DNA of 55,199 nucleotides from a virus. Shown piece by piece: positions 51,661-55,199 of the stretch. The position numbers and the translations under genes are program-made. Within the stretch, counting starts at the first letter, position 1. Each line of letters opens with the position of its first letter. The DNA lies in the IMG/VR virus record IMGVR_UViG_3300032736_000354, positions 1 to 55,199 of that record. One strand, 5' to 3'. The notes below the pieces were generated by a model. It saw nothing but the letters and a program-made list of their open reading frames with translations. It searched no databases and was not told the origin of the DNA.

Positions 51661-51888
51661 ATGGACATCCGCATTCACGACAAAACTGGTAACTATGTTT
51701 CTATTGAAGATTGTATTCAAGACATGCAAGATACCATTATTACTCTTCGGGCAAACATCGTTCAGCTTGAATATGCTATAAAAACTCAAGCTTCACAAGA
51801 AATTAAAGAAGTTCCTAAATCGGATTACAACAAACTCAAAGAAGAAATCATTGAAGAAGTTAATCTCATCATTACTGATCTACTATGA
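51661..51888 (+). CDS. Hypothetical coiled-coil protein, 75 aa
   Basis: ATG 51661 was chosen; the in-frame ATG 51631 lies within the previous gene and gives an unrelated leader. IEDCIQDMQDTIITLRANIV and QLEYAIKT look like a short coiled coil. Overlaps the next gene by 4 bases (ATGA). Confidence 0.62.
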   Translation: MDIRIHDKTGNYVSIEDCIQDMQDTIITLRANIVQLEYAIKTQASQEIKEVPKSDYNKLKEEIIEEVNLIITDLL

Positions 51889-52262
51889 CATCCTCTAAAG
51901 CAATATTATCAACAGATAAACAGAAAACTACCTTGAATTGGTGGGAGTATTGGATTGGTCACTGCTGGATGACTGGGTGGCAAAGTATTCGTGGAGCATT
52001 TAGAATCTGGGCTGATCTCATGGGATCAAACTATCACAATTATGCTCTGCCCAGAACAGCAGAAGATCCCGAACAAGAATGCCTTGAATGGTTCTGGGTT
52101 ACTCTTGGTGAAGATGATACATATCCAAGAGAGTTTCTGGAGTATCTACTACAAATGGTGGATGATATTCAAACTGGGAAAGAAGAACTCATCCCTATGG
52201 ATGAAAACTTCATGGAAGAATTAAAAAACTGGTGTGAGGAAAATGATGAAGAACTTACCTGA
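51885..52262 (+). CDS. Hypothetical protein, 125 aa
   Basis: Trp-rich (NWWEYWIGHCWMTGWQSIRG) with an acidic C-terminal half (EFLEYLLQMVDDIQTGKEEL, ENFMEELKNWCEENDEELT). No domain recognised. The first 50 residues could associate with membrane. ATGA overlap with the previous gene. Confidence 0.62.
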   Translation: MTSSKAILSTDKQKTTLNWWEYWIGHCWMTGWQSIRGAFRIWADLMGSNYHNYALPRTAEDPEQECLEWFWVTLGEDDTYPREFLEYLLQMVDDIQTGKEELIPMDENFMEELKNWCEENDEELT

Positions 52263-52407
52263 TAAACTACAACTTGATATTATGTGGAGTGTCGCCACTT
52301 CAACCAGTATTGAAACTGGCACACGACCCCACCACATCTTCGCTAAACTGCTGTATGATGAATTGAACAACATAAAACCTATTGTTGGACTTGCCGATGC
52401 CAAATGA
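52243..52407 (+). CDS. Hypothetical protein, 54 aa
   Basis: Starts inside the end of the previous gene (ATGATG at 52243) and overlaps the next gene by 11 bases. LPDKLQLDIMWSVATSTSIE, TRPHHIFAKLLYDELNNIK. Small, soluble, no family recognised. It fills the otherwise empty gap between its neighbours, which supports it. Confidence 0.55.
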   Translation: MMKNLPDKLQLDIMWSVATSTSIETGTRPHHIFAKLLYDELNNIKPIVGLADAK

Positions 52408-53023
52408 CGATCCTGTATGGGTGAACTTATCACCACAAGAAATAGAAGAACTCCGCAACAAAAAACACGAACTCACTGAATACGGTGAAGAACAACTGAG
52501 GAAACTTATGATGAACCAAGAACCTTATCCCGACGAGATGTTTGAAGAAGCACAACGTCAGGAAGATGAACGTAAAGAACTGATTGAGCAGTTGGAAGTA
52601 AAGAAAAAAGAAAACTTCCAACTGGTTGCTGATGCTTGTATGGAAGAATACACCAAAACTTATGGTGAGATGCCAGAAGATGACAGCTGGATGTTTCTGG
52701 AAGCAGAATACTATGGCACGGGTGAAGGTCAAACTACTTGTTTACAGATGACACAAGCAAATCCTTGGGGTGGTGATAATGGTGATTTTGATAGAACTCT
52801 ACCATACCCAGACGACTACAAACCAATCACATCAAAACAGTATCGTGCTGTGAGAGGGTTTCATAAACTCTTTGGCACTTGGCATCTACATGGTCTTCGT
52901 TTTCACACTCGTGAAGCATTCTTTGATAGATATGCCAATCAATTGCCAGCAACATTAGTAAAACTCAAAGACCAGCAATGTTTCCTTGAGTATCATTCTG
53001 AACTACACTACAACTTTGGTTAA
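52397..53023 (+). CDS. Conserved phage hypothetical protein, 208 aa
   Basis: ATG 52397 (MPNDDPVWVNL) was chosen over 52382, which lacks a better ribosome site. The N-terminal 75 residues are charged helical (ELRNKKHELTEYGEEQLRKL, RQEDERKELIEQLEVKKKEN). The C-terminal part (GTGEGQTTCLQMTQANPWGG, YKPITSKQYRAVRGFHKLFG, WHLHGLRFHTREAFFDRY) is globular. I recognise no enzyme motif. Part of the early gene train. Confidence 0.65.
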   Translation: MPNDDPVWVNLSPQEIEELRNKKHELTEYGEEQLRKLMMNQEPYPDEMFEEAQRQEDERKELIEQLEVKKKENFQLVADACMEEYTKTYGEMPEDDSWMFLEAEYYGTGEGQTTCLQMTQANPWGGDNGDFDRTLPYPDDYKPITSKQYRAVRGFHKLFGTWHLHGLRFHTREAFFDRYANQLPATLVKLKDQQCFLEYHSELHYNFG

Positions 53024-53025
53024 TC

Positions 53026-53289
53026 ATGAAAATCAACTTTACTGGTCATTCTGCTACTGAGCGTGAAACAGAGATCACTCAAGAACAAATGGTCCTTCTT
53101 TTTGAGGCGATGAAAGAAGAGTTTATCACTCATATTGAGTTTAGTACATTTGATGGTCGTTCTTATACTGAAGGAGACAAAGGTATCAAAAAACTGTGTC
53201 AAAATCATCAAGTAGATGTTTTTTACAAGAAAGACCGTCTGGCATTCTTTCAAGCAATCATGAATAACATGGAGAATCCTTATGGATAA
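53026..53289 (+). CDS. Hypothetical protein, 87 aa
   Basis: Two bases after the previous stop. KINFTGHSATERETEITQEQ, MVLLFEAMKEEF and VDVFYKKDRLAFFQAIMNN; alpha/beta, no family recognised. Overlaps the next gene by 8 bases. Confidence 0.62.
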   Translation: MKINFTGHSATERETEITQEQMVLLFEAMKEEFITHIEFSTFDGRSYTEGDKGIKKLCQNHQVDVFYKKDRLAFFQAIMNNMENPYG

Positions 53290-53482
53290 AGAACTTTATG
53301 ACCCAGACGAGTTTCTGCTTGATAACATCAAATCATTTCATTATGAGGTGATGGACGAGGGAGAGCATGTCTGGATGGCATTCTATATGGAAGATGGTCG
53401 CACAGGCCACTTGAATATTTTCCGAAACTGTGGTAAGATAAAGACCCGCTACGAGGAGTGGGATGATGCTGTCAAAAACTGA
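53282..53482 (+). CDS. Hypothetical acidic protein, 66 aa
   Basis: Overlaps both neighbours (8 and 20 bases). Sequence with SFHYEVMDEGEHVWMAFYME and GHLNIFRNCGKI gives an antiparallel beta pattern. No family recognised. Confidence 0.6.
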   Translation: MDKELYDPDEFLLDNIKSFHYEVMDEGEHVWMAFYMEDGRTGHLNIFRNCGKIKTRYEEWDDAVKN

Positions 53483-53651
53483 TTTGATTCACTACAAGAT
53501 TCAGGCTGCCATGAGAGAAAACATCTTTGATGAAGACCAAATGAAATATCTTGGTGTTCGTGAGGATGGCAAGCATTGGTATCTTGTTGGTGGAGAACAT
53601 GAAGTATCCGCTGATCAATTTGAACATTTTGAGATGAACCATGATGAATGA
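53463..53651 (+). CDS. Hypothetical protein, 62 aa
   Basis: Starts ATGATG in a 20-base overlap; start could be 53466. The HYKIQAAMRENIFDEDQMKY helix is followed by WYLVGGEHEVSADQFEHFEM. No family recognised. Overlaps the next gene by 11 bases. Confidence 0.58.
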   Translation: MMLSKTDLIHYKIQAAMRENIFDEDQMKYLGVREDGKHWYLVGGEHEVSADQFEHFEMNHDE

Positions 53652-53943
53652 TTACAAACTTGACCCAGAAGCAAAAGCATTCTCATATACGAGGGAAGAA
53701 TTATTCAATACGATTAAAAGTATTGTGGCACATCCTCACACGGTTGTTACAGACCACGACAAAGCTCGTGCTATGGCAATCTTTCTAACCTTTGCTGATT
53801 ATCTCGGCAACTATACTGAAAGCGACAACAATCACGGTCATTATGTTTACGAATGTGATGCTACTGACTTTGACGGATATGTGATGGAGATTCTTAACTT
53901 AAAAGATTACAGTGAGGTAAATCTACAGGAGATTTTAAAATGA
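53641..53943 (+). CDS. Hypothetical protein, 100 aa
   Basis: YTREELFNTIKSIVAHPHTV, DHDKARAMAIFLTFADYLGN and VYECDATDFDGYVMEIL. Mostly helical, acidic. No family recognised. Ends in an ATGA overlap with the membrane protein at 53940. Confidence 0.62.
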   Translation: MMNDYKLDPEAKAFSYTREELFNTIKSIVAHPHTVVTDHDKARAMAIFLTFADYLGNYTESDNNHGHYVYECDATDFDGYVMEILNLKDYSEVNLQEILK

Positions 53944-54185
53944 ACAGCAATGATTATTATCGTGCCGGGCTACTTGGTGTAGTTATAGGTATGGGATTTC
54001 TTTCTCTGTTTTATGTGTTTTTAATTCCAGTAGAAGATGTAAAACCAGCAGAGGCATTAGAACCCAATGGTACTTTTACTGTTGTGTCGCAGTATAAAGG
54101 ATGCGATGTGGTTCAGTGGCATTATGGTATGCTTGCTGAGTATAAGTATTTCTTAGATTGTACTGATAGTATGAGAAACAAATGA
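53940..54185 (+). CDS. Small membrane-anchored protein, 81 aa
   Basis: One N-terminal transmembrane helix (AGLLGVVIGMGFLSLFYVFL, residues 9-28) and a soluble domain (FTVVSQYKGCDVVQWHYGML, AEYKYFLDC) with two cysteines. The VVSQYKGCDVV...AEYKYFLDC pattern occurs in other T4-like cyanophage small proteins as I remember them; function unknown. ATGA overlaps on both sides. Confidence 0.65.
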   Translation: MNSNDYYRAGLLGVVIGMGFLSLFYVFLIPVEDVKPAEALEPNGTFTVVSQYKGCDVVQWHYGMLAEYKYFLDCTDSMRNK

Positions 54186-54388
54186 CTGACAGAGCACAAA
54201 AACTGATGGATGCTATCTATCAAGAACGAAATACATGGGCAGACACAGAGCAAAAGCTTGTCGCTGCAATTATCCGCCAAACAACGGAATATGTCAAGAC
54301 CACGACAGCACAAAAGATGAATAACTTGACAGTGCTGGACAAAGGTGATATGATGACCCTATCAAAAGAAATTGAGAATTTACCATGA
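54182..54388 (+). CDS. Hypothetical helical protein, 68 aa
   Basis: Starts in an ATGA overlap. Helical throughout (KLMDAIYQERNTWADTEQKL, VAAIIRQTTEYVKTTTAQKM). No family recognised. Its 3' part contains a consensus promoter for the downstream gene. Confidence 0.6.
   Translation: MTDRAQKLMDAIYQERNTWADTEQKLVAAIIRQTTEYVKTTTAQKMNNLTVLDKGDMMTLSKEIENLP
54326..54354 (+). promoter_or_regulatory. Internal sigma70-like promoter
   Basis: TTGACA (54326-54331), 17-base spacer, TATGAT (54349-54354), inside the 54182 gene and 30 bases before the ATG at 54385. It would boost the last two small genes. Confidence 0.7.
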
Positions 54389-54630
54389 AACTCTTTGATT
54401 ATTTTCACCAGTATGATTACGGACACGAATGGTATTTGAACATAGGTTGTAGTAGATTGTTCAATCTATTTCAATTCAATATGGATTGGAGTTATTATGC
54501 TGGTAGACCAATTCTTCTTATTAATGTTCTTGGAGAAAGTTTTTGTGGATTTACCTTGACTGTTGGTAAGTTCACATTTTCATTTGACTTCCTGGCTTAT
54601 CGTCAACGTGATCTTGATTGGTATCGGTAA
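54385..54630 (+). CDS. Hypothetical protein, 81 aa
   Basis: Aromatic-rich (YFHQYDYGHEWYLNIGCSRL, FNMDWSYYAGRPILLINVLG, TVGKFTFSFDFLAYRQRDLD), predicted beta-rich. No family recognised. ATGA-type overlap with the previous gene and TAATG with the next. Confidence 0.62.
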   Translation: MKLFDYFHQYDYGHEWYLNIGCSRLFNLFQFNMDWSYYAGRPILLINVLGESFCGFTLTVGKFTFSFDFLAYRQRDLDWYR

Positions 54631-54986
54631 TGGACTTTCCAGTGTTCTTAAATAAGTGGATCATCGGATTAAAACCGATTAAATATACTTCATTCTGGTG
54701 GTGGTATCGCTTGATGTCTCACGAAGGCTTCCGATTTGATGATTACCATGTGTGGGGAGAGTTTTGGCACTCCTTGAATCATGGTTGGGAACATATTCAA
54801 TATGTGAATGAATTTGAGAAGTATTGGGGCAAAGGTTCTTATCCTCCAGAAACGATTATCCTATCACAAAGAGATTTTGATTCCCTCGTAGATAAATTAA
54901 ATGAACCACCAGATCCCAAAGCAATTGAAAGATTAACTGAAATTTTACGAAAGCCAGCGCCGTGGGATGATGACTATCATAATTAA
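54630..54986 (+). CDS. Hypothetical protein, 118 aa
   Basis: ATG 54630 overlaps the preceding stop (TAATG) and was preferred over GTG 54618. WIIGLKPIKYTSFWWWYRLM near the N-terminus, an aromatic-rich centre, and a C-terminal helix (LSQRDFDSLVDKLNEPPDPK, AIERLTEILRKPAPW) with Pro. No domain recognised. Last gene of the early small-gene train. Confidence 0.62.
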   Translation: MDFPVFLNKWIIGLKPIKYTSFWWWYRLMSHEGFRFDDYHVWGEFWHSLNHGWEHIQYVNEFEKYWGKGSYPPETIILSQRDFDSLVDKLNEPPDPKAIERLTEILRKPAPWDDDYHN

Positions 54987-54997
54987 TACTTATCAAT

Positions 54998-55032
54998 GAC
55001 CTCTTGACAACTACGTTGAGGGGTCTTATACT
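54998..55032 (+). promoter_or_regulatory. Promoter with -35 box in an inverted repeat
   Basis: TTGACA (55004-55009), 17-base spacer, TATACT (55027-55032). GACCTC (54998-55003) pairs with GAGGGGTC (55018-55025, two-base bulge), leaving the -35 in the loop. Confidence 0.8.
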
Positions 55033-55053
55033 ATGAACAATTCAAACAAAATC

Positions 55054-55199
55054 ATGAATTACAACTTCCCCGAGATCAAAACCATTCAGGATGTTCTGCC
55101 TCATATTGAGGGTAGAGATGAGTTCCGGATAATGGATAAGGACTGGTATACCGTCATCAATTATATGGTGTCGCTTGAGAATACCTTCCTATGGGATGA
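55054..55199 (+). CDS. RNA ligase-like protein (T4 Rnl1/RnlA type), 3' truncated by window
   Basis: 48 codons visible. ATG 55054 was chosen because the in-frame ATG 55033 abuts the -10 box. MNYNFPEIKTIQDVLPHIEG, RDEFRIMDKDWYTVINYMV matches the start I remember for cyanophage RNA ligases (NFPEI..I.DVLP.I.GRDEF). The nucleotidyl-transferase KxxG motif would lie beyond the window. Has its own early promoter. Confidence 0.6.
   Translation, partial: MNYNFPEIKTIQDVLPHIEGRDEFRIMDKDWYTVINYMVSLENTFLWD

Noticed and set aside
1-55199. CRISPR array
   Set aside because: The repeated sequences lie inside fibre genes as coding repeats; no short direct repeats with unique spacers were seen.

Overview
The window is part of the genome of a large T4-like cyanomyovirus (family-level placement inferred; Kyanoviridae type), very probably infecting marine Synechococcus. 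The T4-type core is recognisable by protein sequence: gp32, gp33, RNase H, gp4, gp53, gp48, gp54, gp26, gp51, and gp27- and gp5-like hub proteins. It is mixed with cyanophage signature genes: hli, speD, thyX, phoH, cpeT, 2OG-Fe(II) oxygenases, a DUF1825 protein and tail-collar fibres. Sigma70-like early promoters (TTGACA-N17-TATAAT type) and T4-type late promoters (TATAAATA type) support this.

Layout. (1) 1-2.5 kb: host-derived cassette with the 3' part of a cyanobacterial outer-membrane porin, a DUF401-like permease and a 39-aa high-light-inducible protein. (2) 2.5-7.0 kb: a 1495-aa repetitive fibre-like structural protein. (3) 7.0-13.9 kb: replication and nucleotide metabolism (glutaredoxin, RNase H, SpeD, ThyX, PhoH, PD-(D/E)XK nuclease, gp33, DUF1825, gp32). 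(4) 13.9-17.05 kb, minus strand: gp53, gp48, a 274-aa virion-type protein and gp4. (5) 17.05-30.6 kb, plus strand: gp54, gp26, gp51, two large related tape-measure-like proteins with different peptidoglycan hydrolase domains, gp27-like hub, gp5-like hub and a separate beta-helix needle. (6) 30.6-33.2 kb: nine tRNA genes and one tRNA-like sequence, interleaved with cpeT and small genes. (7) 33.2-49.3 kb: a 3285-aa fibre, three tandem collar-domain fibres, three 2OG oxygenases and a tail-fibre chaperone. (8) 49.4-55.2 kb: an SF2 helicase, a train of overlapping small early genes and the start of an RNA ligase-like gene.

How it fits together. Early genes have sigma70-like promoters, several with the -35 box inside the loop of an inverted repeat, some of which look like intrinsic terminators. 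Structural genes have late promoters just upstream. The tRNAs mostly read AT-rich codons (AAA, TTA, CTA, ACA, ATT/ATC), matching the AT-rich structural genes. The early and host-like genes (porin, gp32, helicase) use more C-ending codons.

Most interesting signals: a perfect -1 slippery heptamer joining gp26 to gp51, just before the tape-measure-like gene (the tail-chaperone frameshift arrangement); terminator-promoter hairpins; tRNAs whose body class does not match their anticodon; twin tape-measure-like proteins sharing modules; and the porin/permease/hli cassette. All calls come from reading the sequence; no database search was run.
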